From Comamonadaceae bacterium (lineage in GTDB: Bacteria; Pseudomonadota; Gammaproteobacteria; Burkholderiales; Burkholderiaceae_C), in contig CANFWI010000014.1 of NCBI GenBank assembly GCA_947450675.1, forward strand, positions 1 through 56,318: a stretch of 56,318 nt of DNA, written 5' to 3'. Below, piece after piece: positions 7,676-15,084 of this stretch (within the stretch, counting starts at the first letter, position 1; each line of letters begins with the position of its first letter). Position numbers and translations under genes: made by a program. The notes beneath the pieces are model-generated. The model was not told the origin of the DNA and ran no database searches. It worked only from the letters and a program-made list of their open reading frames with translations.

Positions 7676-8896
7676 GTGTCCATAATTTTTGAAGCAGATG
7701 CGTTGGTCACCCCTGCGGAAATCCGTTCCCCGAAAGACTTTGAAGCCTTGCTGGCGACGGTACGTCAGCTGACCACAGAGGTCGCGGCGGCACATGCAGC
7801 GGATGTCGATCGTCAAGCCCGATTTCCAGCGGAAACACTGGCAGCGTTGCGCAAGGCACGTGTTTTGTCTGCCGCTGTGCCAACCCGTCTCGGTGGCGCA
7901 GGCTGCAACCTGTCAGAGCTGGCTCAGCTGTGCTCGACATTGGCCCAAGGCTGTGGTTCCAGTGCGATGGTCTTGGCGATGCACTACATACAGGTCGGCT
8001 GCATTGCGCGGCATGGGCAAGACGATGATTTTTTCAAAGGCTATCTGCGTGACCTCGTCAAGCACCAATACCTGCTCGGCTCCATGACCTCCGAAGTCGG
8101 CACATACGGCGACACGCGTTCAAGCATTTGCTCAGTAGAACGCACGGACGACCGTTTCATCTTGAACAAAGACGCCACGACGGGTTCTTACTGCGGTTTC
8201 GCCGACGGTATTTTGGTCACCACACGTCGCGACCATGATGCTGCCGCGAATGACCAGGTGCTGGTGCTGGTGCAACGTGACGACTGCACGCTCAAGCAAA
8301 CCACCAGCTGGGATACCTTGGGCATGCGCGGCACCTGTAGCCCAGGGTTTCGACTGGAAAGCTCAGGTTCCATCAAGCAAATTATTCCGGGGCCTTACGC
8401 GGACAGTTCTGCGCGCACGATGGTTCCTTATTCACACATTCTTTGGGCATCGCTGTGGTGGGGCATTGCCGCTGATGCCGTCGCCAAGGCGGCGAATTTT
8501 GTGCGCGGACAGGCGCGGGACAAGCCCGGCACCATGCCGCCTACGGCGCTACGGTTGGCCGAAGTGTCGATGCAATTGGAGACCATGAAGCACAACTGGC
8601 AATCCGCCGCACAAGCCTTTGATGCGATCGCACCGGACGCCACGTCGCAAGACCAGTTGTCCAGCATGTCTTGGGCGCTACGGATGAACAATTTGAAAAT
8701 GTCGTGCTCTGAAGCCGCGCCGCAAATCGTTCATCGCGCCTTGCAGATCGTGGGCATCATGGGCTACAAAAATGACTCGCCGCTGAGTCTGGGCCGGCAG
8801 TACCGAGACGCCTTGTCTGGGTCGCTGATGATTTCCAATGAGCGCATCGCCGCCAAGAGCGCGTCCATGTTGCTGGTTTACAAGGACGTCGCATGA
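7676..8896 (+). CDS. Acyl-CoA-dehydrogenase-like flavoprotein of the carrier-protein cluster
   Basis: The 406-residue protein starts with GTG at 7676, preceded by AAAGGAAT at 7662-7669. It has the full acyl-CoA dehydrogenase fold: an N-terminal helical domain (about 20-120), the middle beta domain with MTSEVGTYGDTRSS and WDTLGMRGTCSPGF (FAD contacts), and a C-terminal helical domain with IVHRALQIVGIMGYKNDSPLSL. The usual catalytic glutamate segment (YEGT) appears here as LMISNERI, so the standard base seems absent. Family members near carrier proteins oxidise carrier-bound amino acids or act as flavin mono-oxygenases; which applies here is not known. The stop overlaps the ligase start (ATGA at 8893-8896). 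It starts only 98 bases from the divergent phosphopantetheinyl transferase gene. Confidence 0.88.
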   Translation: MSIIFEADALVTPAEIRSPKDFEALLATVRQLTTEVAAAHAADVDRQARFPAETLAALRKARVLSAAVPTRLGGAGCNLSELAQLCSTLAQGCGSSAMVLAMHYIQVGCIARHGQDDDFFKGYLRDLVKHQYLLGSMTSEVGTYGDTRSSICSVERTDDRFILNKDATTGSYCGFADGILVTTRRDHDAAANDQVLVLVQRDDCTLKQTTSWDTLGMRGTCSPGFRLESSGSIKQIIPGPYADSSARTMVPYSHILWASLWWGIAADAVAKAANFVRGQARDKPGTMPPTALRLAEVSMQLETMKHNWQSAAQAFDAIAPDATSQDQLSSMSWALRMNNLKMSCSEAAPQIVHRALQIVGIMGYKNDSPLSLGRQYRDALSGSLMISNERIAAKSASMLLVYKDVA

Positions 8897-9804
8897 CAGC
8901 CACTCACGATGTCGAGCACTTTAACCAAGGCTTGGTAGCGCACCAATTGATCATGCCAACGAAGGTCAATGGCTGCTACGGGCGAGGCGCTGTTTTTGAA
9001 GATATTTTGCACCGCTTCGACGCCATGGTCACCCGGATCGCCAGTGCAGACGGTGCGGAGGAAATGACCTTTCCGCCGATCTTGCCGCGCTCGCTGATAG
9101 AGACGCTGGGTTACATGGATAACTTCCCGCAACTGGCCGGTTCGGTGCACAGTTTTGCCGGCAATGAACGTCAGGCGTATGAACTGTCGGAGCGGCTGCG
9201 CCAAGGCAAACGCTGGGAAGATTTGCTCGAACCCACAGAAGTCATGCTGACGCCTGCGGCTTGTTATCCGGTCTATCCGCTGTTCAGTGGACTGCTGCCG
9301 GCAGGTGGCCGATTGGTCACCTTGCACAGCTGGGTCTACCGACACGAGCCGTCTGTTGAGCCGACTCGCCTGCAATCTTTTCGCATCCGTGAGTACGTCC
9401 GCGTGGGCGCGCCAGAGGTGGTCGTTGAATGGCGCGATATGTGGCTGCAACGAGGCCTGAAACTATTGCAAGGGCTGGGACTGCCGGCGAACAGTGATGT
9501 CGCGTCAGACCCTTTCTTTGGTCGCATCGGCAAGATGATGGCGGCGGATCAAACAGAGCAGCGCCTGAAGTTCGAGATTTTGACGCCGGTCGTTTCGACC
9601 GACAAACCAACCGCTGTTTGCTCCTTCAACTGGCATCAGGATCACTTCAGCAGCAAATTTGGGATTCGTCAGACTGAGCACGCCTTGGCCCACACAGCCT
9701 GTCTTGGCTTTGGCCTTGAACGGGTCACGCTGGCGTTGATAAAAACCCATGGTTTTGAGCCCCAAAAATGGCCTGATGCGGTCAGGGAGAAGTTATGGCC
9801 ATGA
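8893..9804 (+). CDS. Amino acid:[carrier protein] ligase (seryl-tRNA-synthetase-like)
   Basis: A 303-residue class II aminoacyl-tRNA-synthetase homologue consisting of the catalytic core only, with no tRNA-binding domain. Motif 2 is VYRHEPSVEPTRLQSFRIRE (residues 148-167) and motif 3 is GFGLER (272-277). Cys124 (PAACYPVYP), Glu179 (VVVEWRD) and Cys270 (TACLGFG) match the zinc-binding set of atypical SerRS and of the Bradyrhizobium ligases described by Mocibob and colleagues. Those enzymes activate small amino acids, notably glycine or alanine, and attach them to the phosphopantetheine of a separate carrier protein. The neighbouring 84-residue carrier protein is the natural partner. The start overlaps the flavoprotein stop by 4 bases and the 3' end overlaps the DUF1839 gene by 10. 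The family is clear; the amino acid is inferred. Confidence 0.92.
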   Translation: MTATHDVEHFNQGLVAHQLIMPTKVNGCYGRGAVFEDILHRFDAMVTRIASADGAEEMTFPPILPRSLIETLGYMDNFPQLAGSVHSFAGNERQAYELSERLRQGKRWEDLLEPTEVMLTPAACYPVYPLFSGLLPAGGRLVTLHSWVYRHEPSVEPTRLQSFRIREYVRVGAPEVVVEWRDMWLQRGLKLLQGLGLPANSDVASDPFFGRIGKMMAADQTEQRLKFEILTPVVSTDKPTAVCSFNWHQDHFSSKFGIRQTEHALAHTACLGFGLERVTLALIKTHGFEPQKWPDAVREKLWP

Positions 9805-10802
9805 GCCGCATTGACGCATGGCCCGGCCTGCACGGAAACACCTATGAGCGCCACGCGCTGCATGACCACGACTGCTTGTGGCCGGAGAAAAACTGCTACA
9901 CCGACGTCTGGATAGAGCTGGTTCACACGCTGGGGTGCGACCCCATGGCGATGTTTTCATTCACGCACACGGCCGACTTCGAAGGTGACCAGTGGACATT
10001 TTTCAAGCCGGTGCACAGCGAACTCCGCGATCTTTACGGCATCGACGTTCAGGAGCTCACCGTCTGGCGTCCGCTGTTGGAGCATGCCCAGGCGTATTTG
10101 TCTGCCGGCAAGTTCATCTGCTGCGAAGTCGATGCGTTTTACTTGCCCGACACCGCCGGTACAGACTACCGAAGCCAACATGCAAAGACCACTGTCTTGA
10201 TGAACAGTCTGGATCTTTCAGCTCGGCAGCTGGGCTACTTTCACAACGCTGCTTACTTTGAACTGTCCGGGGACGATTTCACGCATTTGTTCCGCATGAC
10301 GAATGCGCCAGATGGGTCTTACTTACCACCCTACGCTGAATTTATTCGAGTCGATCAACTGGTTCGACTGACGCCGTCCGAGCTGGCCAAACGCTCCTTC
10401 GAGATGTTTCAGCGCCACTTCAAAAATCGGCCGCGCAGCAACCCGTTCACACGCTTCGGACAGCGCTTGCTGCATGATCGAGATGCGTTACGGACCAGCG
10501 GCCTTGCGCAATACCACGCGTGGGCGTTTGCCTCAATTCGTCAGGCTGGCGCAGCGTTTGAACTGGCGGCCGCCCATCTTCGCTGGTTGAGCGCTGCGGG
10601 TTACCCTGACTTGCTGGACGCCGCCGACAGCTTCGACAGTATTTCGGCCGCCAACAAAACCTTGATTCTCAAGGGCGCCAGAGCGGTGCATGCGGGTCGC
10701 CCTTTGGAGGCGACTGAATTACTCGCCAGCATGGAACTCGAATGGGACGCGGGCATGGCGAGTCTGCATAAGGCGCTGTCGACAGTGTCGGCGCTGGCTT
10801 AG
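9795..10802 (+). CDS. DUF1839 family protein, possible BtrH-like aminoacyl transferase
   Basis: The 335-residue protein matches DUF1839, a family found next to amino acid:carrier-protein ligases. Conserved-looking segments are NCYTDVWIELVHTLG, DFEGDQWTFFKP, LYGIDVQEL and EVDAFYLPDTAGTDYRSQHAKTT. The layout of an early Cys (Cys34), a VDAFYLPDT strand (Asp113) and a following His (His129) resembles the papain-like N-terminal domain of BtrH, which moves an acyl group from a carrier protein to an amino sugar in butirosin synthesis. This similarity is my own reading and needs a profile comparison. The C-terminal half (about 200-335) is helical with no recognisable motif. ATG at 9795 overlaps the ligase by 10 bases; ATG at 9801 would give an ATGA overlap. 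Confidence 0.82.
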   Translation: MAMSRIDAWPGLHGNTYERHALHDHDCLWPEKNCYTDVWIELVHTLGCDPMAMFSFTHTADFEGDQWTFFKPVHSELRDLYGIDVQELTVWRPLLEHAQAYLSAGKFICCEVDAFYLPDTAGTDYRSQHAKTTVLMNSLDLSARQLGYFHNAAYFELSGDDFTHLFRMTNAPDGSYLPPYAEFIRVDQLVRLTPSELAKRSFEMFQRHFKNRPRSNPFTRFGQRLLHDRDALRTSGLAQYHAWAFASIRQAGAAFELAAAHLRWLSAAGYPDLLDAADSFDSISAANKTLILKGARAVHAGRPLEATELLASMELEWDAGMASLHKALSTVSALA

Positions 10803-10819
10803 GTCCATGATTCCGATCG

Positions 10820-10851
10820 TTGAAGTACATTCACTTGTGAATCAACTTCAA
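10820..10851. promoter_or_regulatory. 32-bp near-perfect dyad upstream of fabG
   Basis: TTGAAGT (10820-10826) and ATTCAC (10829-10834) are mirrored by GTGAAT (10837-10842) and ACTTCAA (10845-10851) around a TT centre; 13 of 15 pairs match. It lies between the DUF1839 stop (10802) and the fabG start (10863). No T-run follows, so it is less likely a terminator than an operator or a leader hairpin. Its length suits a TetR-type operator, but no regulator is encoded nearby. Confidence 0.6.
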
Positions 10852-10862
10852 AGAAAGCTGCC

Positions 10863-11606
10863 ATGACCAGACTCAACCACAAAGTCAGCATCATCACCGG
10901 TGCGGCGCAGGGCATTGGCTTGGCGACAGCACTCAAATTTGCAGCCGAAGGCGCCATCGTCATCGTCTGCGACCTGCGTCAGCCGGCGATTGACGAGGCC
11001 GTCAAGCAATGCCAAGCGCTGGGCGCACAAGCCGTCGGTTGCTTGATGGATGTGACCGATCGAGCCGGTGTCGATGCGGTGGTGGCGCAGGTTAAAGCGC
11101 AGTTTGGCCGGATTGATGTGCTGGTCAACAACGCCGGCATCACCAAGGACGCCCGTTTGCTCAAAATGACGCTGGCACAGTTTGACCAAGTCATTGATGT
11201 GAACCTGCGCGGCGTGTTTCATTGCGCCCAAGCCGTGGCCGACACCATGATCGCGCAAGGCAGTGGCGTGATTCTGAACGCCAGCTCGGTGGTGGGTATT
11301 TACGGCAATTTTGGCCAAACCAATTACGCGGCAACGAAGTTCGGCGTGATCGGGTTCACCAAAACCTGGAGTCGTGAACTCGGCCCCAAAGGTATTCGGG
11401 TGAACGCGGTGGCACCGGGTTTTGTGGCGACGCCGATTCTGGACACCATTCCTGAAAATGTGCTGCAAGAAATGAAGGCGCGGGTGCCACTGAAGCGCTT
11501 GGGCAAACCTGAAGAAATTGCCAACGTCTATGCCTTTTTGGCCAGCGACGAGGCCAGCTACATCAATGGCGCGGTGATCGAAGTCTCAGGCGGCATGACG
11601 GTCTGA
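10863..11606 (+). CDS. fabG: Short-chain dehydrogenase, 3-oxoacyl-ACP reductase-like
   Basis: A 247-residue classical SDR. The NAD(P)-binding motif TGAAQGIG is at 12-19, NNAG at 89-92, and the catalytic residues are Ser142, Tyr155 and Lys159 (YAATK). The closing [17 protein letters not shown] is typical of FabG/PhaB-type reductases, which reduce 3-oxoacyl thioesters with NADPH. It sits 60 bases after the DUF1839 gene, behind a strong dyad, so it may or may not belong to the carrier-protein pathway; a second FabG-type reductase is common in this group. Whether it acts on fatty acyl-ACP, acetoacetyl-CoA or the cluster product cannot be decided here. Confidence 0.85.
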   Translation: MTRLNHKVSIITGAAQGIGLATALKFAAEGAIVIVCDLRQPAIDEAVKQCQALGAQAVGCLMDVTDRAGVDAVVAQVKAQFGRIDVLVNNAGITKDARLLKMTLAQFDQVIDVNLRGVFHCAQAVADTMIAQGSGVILNASSVVGIYGNFGQTNYAATKFGVIGFTKTWSRELGPKGIRVNAVAPGFVATPILDTIPENVLQEMKARVPLKRLGKPEEIANVYAFLASDEASYINGAVIEVSGGMTV

Positions 11607-11650
11607 CAGCCTCACGACGTGGGGGGATCGCTAAAAGCGATAATCCGGGC

Positions 11651-12226
11651 ATGAGCGCTTTACCCCCCGATGATCGTCCCCGCCCAGAGTCGCTGACCGA
11701 CCTCTTTGTGTCGTTCACGCTGCTGGCCTTGCAAGGTTTTGGCGGCGTGCTGGCTGTGGTGCAAAGAGAGCTGGTTGAGAACAAGCGATGGATGACGCGC
11801 GAGGAATTCGTCGAAGACTGGTCGGTGGCGCAAATCATGCCAGGCCCCAACGTGATCAACTTGGCCTTGATCGTTGGCGGTCGCTATTTCGGCCTAAAGG
11901 GCGCGCTGGTGGGACTGGCGGGCATGCTGGCGGTACCGCTGGTGCTGGTGCTGGCAATTGCACTGGTCTACTCGCAGTTTGCGGAGCACCCCGGCGTCGC
12001 AGGCGCACTGCGCGGCATGGGCGCGGTGGCTGCAGGCCTGATTGTGTCCACCGGTATCAAACTGATCAGCGCACTCAACACCAATGTCATCGGCTGGCGC
12101 TGGTGCGCGGTCTTGGGTCTGGCTTGCTTGGTCGGCATCGTCGTCATCCGGTTGCCGCTGGCTTATGTTTTGTTTGGGTTGGGCAGTGTGGCCTTTACCC
12201 TCGCCTACAAAAGATTGAAACCATGA
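11651..12226 (+). CDS. chrA: Chromate transporter, first (N-terminal-type) half protein
   Basis: A 191-residue integral membrane protein of the short-chain CHR family. Typical segments are LQGFGGVLAVVQRELV and IMPGPNVINLALIVGG; at least four hydrophobic stretches follow, including GMLAVPLVLVLAIALVY. Such half-size proteins come in adjacent pairs that together equal one full-length ChrA and export chromate; some CHR proteins have other or unknown anion substrates. The stop overlaps the start of the second half (ATGA at 12223-12226), so both subunits are made together. Confidence 0.88.
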   Translation: MSALPPDDRPRPESLTDLFVSFTLLALQGFGGVLAVVQRELVENKRWMTREEFVEDWSVAQIMPGPNVINLALIVGGRYFGLKGALVGLAGMLAVPLVLVLAIALVYSQFAEHPGVAGALRGMGAVAAGLIVSTGIKLISALNTNVIGWRWCAVLGLACLVGIVVIRLPLAYVLFGLGSVAFTLAYKRLKP

Positions 12227-12807
12227 GCGAGACGCTGACCTTGAATTTGGGCATGGCTGATTGGCTTCAGTTTTTTTTGCACTATCTCTCCCTGTCACTG
12301 CTGGCCATTGGCGGCGCCATTGCAACGATTCCGGACATGCACCGCTTTCTGGTCGACCAGAACCTCTGGCTGACGGACGCCCAGTTCAATGCGTCGGTGG
12401 CGATTGCGCAGGCTGCCCCTGGGCCGAACGTGCTGTTTATCGCGCTGATGGGCTGGAATGTCGGCATGAACGCCGGCAGCGTGGTGTACGGCTTGCTGGG
12501 CATCACGCTGGCCATGGCCGGGATGTTAATTCCCAGCTCGGTGCTGACCTATAACGCCACCCAATGGGGCCACCGGAACCGCAACTTGCGCGCCGTGCGT
12601 GCGTTCAAGCAGGGCATGGCGCCGATTGTGGTGGCGCTGTTGATTGCCACCGGCTTGATTCTCGCCAGCGCCAGCGGCAAGTCACTCGACCACTGGCCCT
12701 TGTGGTTGTTGGCCGGCGTGAGCGCCGTGATTTTCTGGCGCACCCAGCTGCACATTCTGTGGCTGCTGGCGGTGGGTGCGCTGTTGGGCTGGTTCGGCTG
12801 GATTTAA
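12223..12807 (+). CDS. chrA: Chromate transporter, second half protein
   Basis: A 194-residue partner of the preceding protein, starting at ATG 12223 inside its stop codon. It carries the mirror CHR motifs SLLAIGGAIATIPDMHRFLV and AQAAPGPNVLFIALMGWNVG, followed by several membrane segments (GLLGITLAMAGMLIP, APIVVALLIATGLILA, HILWLLAVGALLGWF). The pair should form a heterodimeric transporter in the inner membrane. Its last four bases overlap the convergent rlmB gene end (12804-12807). Confidence 0.88.
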   Translation: MSETLTLNLGMADWLQFFLHYLSLSLLAIGGAIATIPDMHRFLVDQNLWLTDAQFNASVAIAQAAPGPNVLFIALMGWNVGMNAGSVVYGLLGITLAMAGMLIPSSVLTYNATQWGHRNRNLRAVRAFKQGMAPIVVALLIATGLILASASGKSLDHWPLWLLAGVSAVIFWRTQLHILWLLAVGALLGWFGWI

Positions 12808-13553
12808 CGTCGCTGGCGCAACGCTTCGTAAAGGCAGACGCCGCTGGCCACGGAGACGTTCAGACTTTCAACCGCGCCGTGCATCGGAATGCTGACGAGT
12901 TCGTCGCAGGTCTTGCGGGTGAGTTGGCGCATGCCCTCACCTTCAGCCCCCAGCACCAAGGCCACCGGACCTTTGAGGTCGACGTCATAAATGGTTTTGG
13001 GCGCATCGTCGCTGGTGCCAATGCACCAGATGTTGCGCTCCTTGAGCTCACCCAAAGTGCGCGCCAGGTTCGTCACCATGAAGTAAGGCATGGTTTCGGC
13101 GGCACCGCTGGCGACCTTGGACACCGTGGCATTGATCCCAGCGGCATGGTCTTTGGGGGCAATCACGGCGTGAGCACCCGCGCCGTCGGCCACGCGCAAA
13201 CAGGCGCCGAGGTTGTGCGGGTCGGTGACGCCGTCGAGCACCAAGATCAACGGCGATTCAACACCGCTGGCTTCGAGTTGTTCCAGTAATTCGTCCAGCG
13301 AGGTGATCACAGCCAAGGCATGGACACGACCGACCACGCCCTGATGGCCATGGCTGCCGGCCATTTTGGCCAAGCGCAAGCCGTCGGATTCGATCAGCCG
13401 GATACCGGCCTCACGGGCACGGTCGGTGAACTGACGCATGCGCGCATCACGGCGGGAGACATCGTAAAAAACTTCAATGACCGATTGCGGCGCGGTTTTG
13501 ATGCGCACGCCAAGGGCATGAAAGCCAAAAAGAACTTTAGGAGGAGAAGACAT
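12804..13553 (-). CDS. rlmB: 23S rRNA (guanosine-2'-O-)-methyltransferase RlmB
   Basis: A 249-residue SpoU-type SPOUT methyltransferase that modifies G2251 in the peptidyl-transferase region of 23S rRNA. The N-terminal substrate-binding domain starts FGFHALGVRIK (about 9-19). The three SPOUT motifs are LDGVTDPHNLGACLR, LVLGAEGEGMR and IPMHGAVESLNVSVA, which form the trefoil-knot SAM site. Length matches the family. It is leftward and ends in a 4-base convergent overlap with the chromate transporter. Confidence 0.96.
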   Translation of the reverse strand: MSSPPKVLFGFHALGVRIKTAPQSVIEVFYDVSRRDARMRQFTDRAREAGIRLIESDGLRLAKMAGSHGHQGVVGRVHALAVITSLDELLEQLEASGVESPLILVLDGVTDPHNLGACLRVADGAGAHAVIAPKDHAAGINATVSKVASGAAETMPYFMVTNLARTLGELKERNIWCIGTSDDAPKTIYDVDLKGPVALVLGAEGEGMRQLTRKTCDELVSIPMHGAVESLNVSVASGVCLYEALRQRR

Positions 13554-13574
13554 GCCCGATTATCTCAGGCTCTG

Positions 13575-14291
13575 TCACGGGCTAGTCAACACCACTTGGC
13601 CAGCCTCAATCGTGATCTTGCGCTGACACTGCGCGGCAATGGCTTGGTCATGCGTCACCAGTACCAATGTGGTTCCCAACTCTTGGTTGAGTTCGAACAT
13701 CAGCTTCATGACGGTCTCGCCGGTGGCGAAGTCCAAGCTGCCGGTCGGCTCATCGGCCAACAGCACGGCAGGCTGCACGACGAAAGCACGGGCCAGCGCC
13801 ACGCGTTGTTGCTCGCCGCCCGACAGCACCTTCGGGTAGTGCCCGAGCCGCTGACCTAGCCCAACCCGACCCAGCATCTCGGTGGCCATCGCCCGCGCCC
13901 CGCGCGTGCCGGACAACTCCAGCGGCAGCATGACATTTTCGAGGGCTGTGAGGTTGGCCATCAACTGGAAGCTCTGAAACACAAAGCCAACTTTTTGCGC
14001 ACGCAAGGCCGCGCGGTCATCTTCATTGATGGCAAAAATATCCTGCCCGGCCAGGCGCACGGTGCCTGTGGTGGGCGTGTCTAAGCCGGCGATGATCGAC
14101 AACAAGGTGCTTTTGCCAGAACCAGAAGCACCGACGATGGCGGCAGTTTCCTTGGCCGCCAAGGAGAAATCAATATCGCGCAAAATGGTCAGAGTACCCG
14201 TCGAGTCGGTGACAGATTTGAAAACATGCTCGACGGAGATAATGGCAACCGGTGCGGCCTCGGGACGCTCAACAGGATTCGTTTCGGACAT
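13575..14291 (-). CDS. ybbA: ABC transporter ATP-binding protein, YbbA/LolD type
   Basis: A 238-residue ATPase starting at ATG 14291 (MSETNPVERPE). It has Walker A GASGSGKST, the Q-loop in FVFQSFQL, signature LSGGEQQRVALARA, Walker B VLLADEPTGSLD and the switch His in VTHD. The family (LolD, MacB, YbbA) couples ATP use to lipoprotein or envelope-associated export. The divergent neighbour is a TesA-type esterase, the same pairing as ybbA/tesA in Escherichia coli, which supports the YbbA assignment. The permease (YbbP) is not in the window between the flanking genes. A longer frame to 14489 exists but starts inside the tesA coding region and is not chosen. Confidence 0.9.
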   Translation of the reverse strand: MSETNPVERPEAAPVAIISVEHVFKSVTDSTGTLTILRDIDFSLAAKETAAIVGASGSGKSTLLSIIAGLDTPTTGTVRLAGQDIFAINEDDRAALRAQKVGFVFQSFQLMANLTALENVMLPLELSGTRGARAMATEMLGRVGLGQRLGHYPKVLSGGEQQRVALARAFVVQPAVLLADEPTGSLDFATGETVMKLMFELNQELGTTLVLVTHDQAIAAQCQRKITIEAGQVVLTSP

Positions 14292-14403
14292 GACAGCCTT
14301 TTCAATAAACACAACGCTCAACAATCTTCGCGCACGCAGTGACTTTAACAAGCGCGGCTCTTCAGCCACGGCTACCGCCGCAAAGCCTTTGCAAACGTGC
14401 GGA

Positions 14404-15084
14404 ATGCCATGGGCTAATTTGATACATCGCGCCCTGCTCTCGCAAGGCATGTTGTTCTTGCTGCTGACCGTTTTGCTCGCCCTGCCCATGCTGAGTCAGG
14501 CGCAGTCTCCAGCAGCCCGCAGCGGCGCAGACACAGTGCTGGTGGTCGGCGACTCCTTGAGCGCTGAATACGGCCTCAAGCGCGGCAGTGGTTGGGTTGC
14601 CTTGCTCGAAGACAAGCTGCGGGCTGAGAAGTCGGCAGTGACCGTCGTCAACGCCAGCATCAGCGGCGACACCACGGCCGGTGGCCGCGCGCGCTTGGCG
14701 GCACTGCTGAGCCAGCACCAACCGAGCATCGTGATCATCGAGTTGGGCGCCAACGACGCACTGCGCGGTTTGGCGCTGGATGGCACTAGGCAGAACCTGC
14801 TGGCCATGACGCGTGCCGCACAAAAAACCAAAGCCCGCGTGTTGCTGGTTGGCATGCAGGTGCCGCCGAATTACGGTGCCGCCTACAGCAAGACTTTTGC
14901 GGGTCTGTTTCCCCAAGTCGCCAAGGCCACTCAATCTGGGCTGGTGCCCTTTTTGCTCACCGGCGTGGCGGACATCCCTGACCCCAGCCCGCTTTTTCAG
15001 CGCGACCGGATTCATCCGAACGAAGCCGCGCACCCGATCATCCTGGCCAACGTCTGGCCTGAACTGAGGAAGCTTTTCAAGTGA
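14404..15084 (+). CDS. tesA: Arylesterase / multifunctional lysophospholipase TesA-like (SGNH hydrolase)
   Basis: A 226-residue exported SGNH hydrolase. The N-terminus has a Sec signal peptide (hydrophobic LLFLLLTVLLALP-like core, cleavage after LSQAQ). Block I is VGDSLSAEYG (nucleophile Ser), block II the Gly in SGDTTAGG, block III GAND, and block V DRIHPN with the catalytic Asp and His. TesA-type enzymes hydrolyse acyl-CoA, lysophospholipids and aryl esters in the periplasm. ATG at 14404 is used; ATG at 14449 would shorten the signal peptide. It is divergent from the ABC ATPase gene across 112 bases and overlaps the next gene by 4 bases. Confidence 0.9.
   Translation: MPWANLIHRALLSQGMLFLLLTVLLALPMLSQAQSPAARSGADTVLVVGDSLSAEYGLKRGSGWVALLEDKLRAEKSAVTVVNASISGDTTAGGRARLAALLSQHQPSIVIIELGANDALRGLALDGTRQNLLAMTRAAQKTKARVLLVGMQVPPNYGAAYSKTFAGLFPQVAKATQSGLVPFLLTGVADIPDPSPLFQRDRIHPNEAAHPIILANVWPELRKLFK

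Noticed and set aside
10863..11606. fabG as a sure member of the carrier-protein pathway
   Set aside because: It is co-directional but separated by 60 bases with a strong dyad, and FabG-type enzymes are common; membership is left open.
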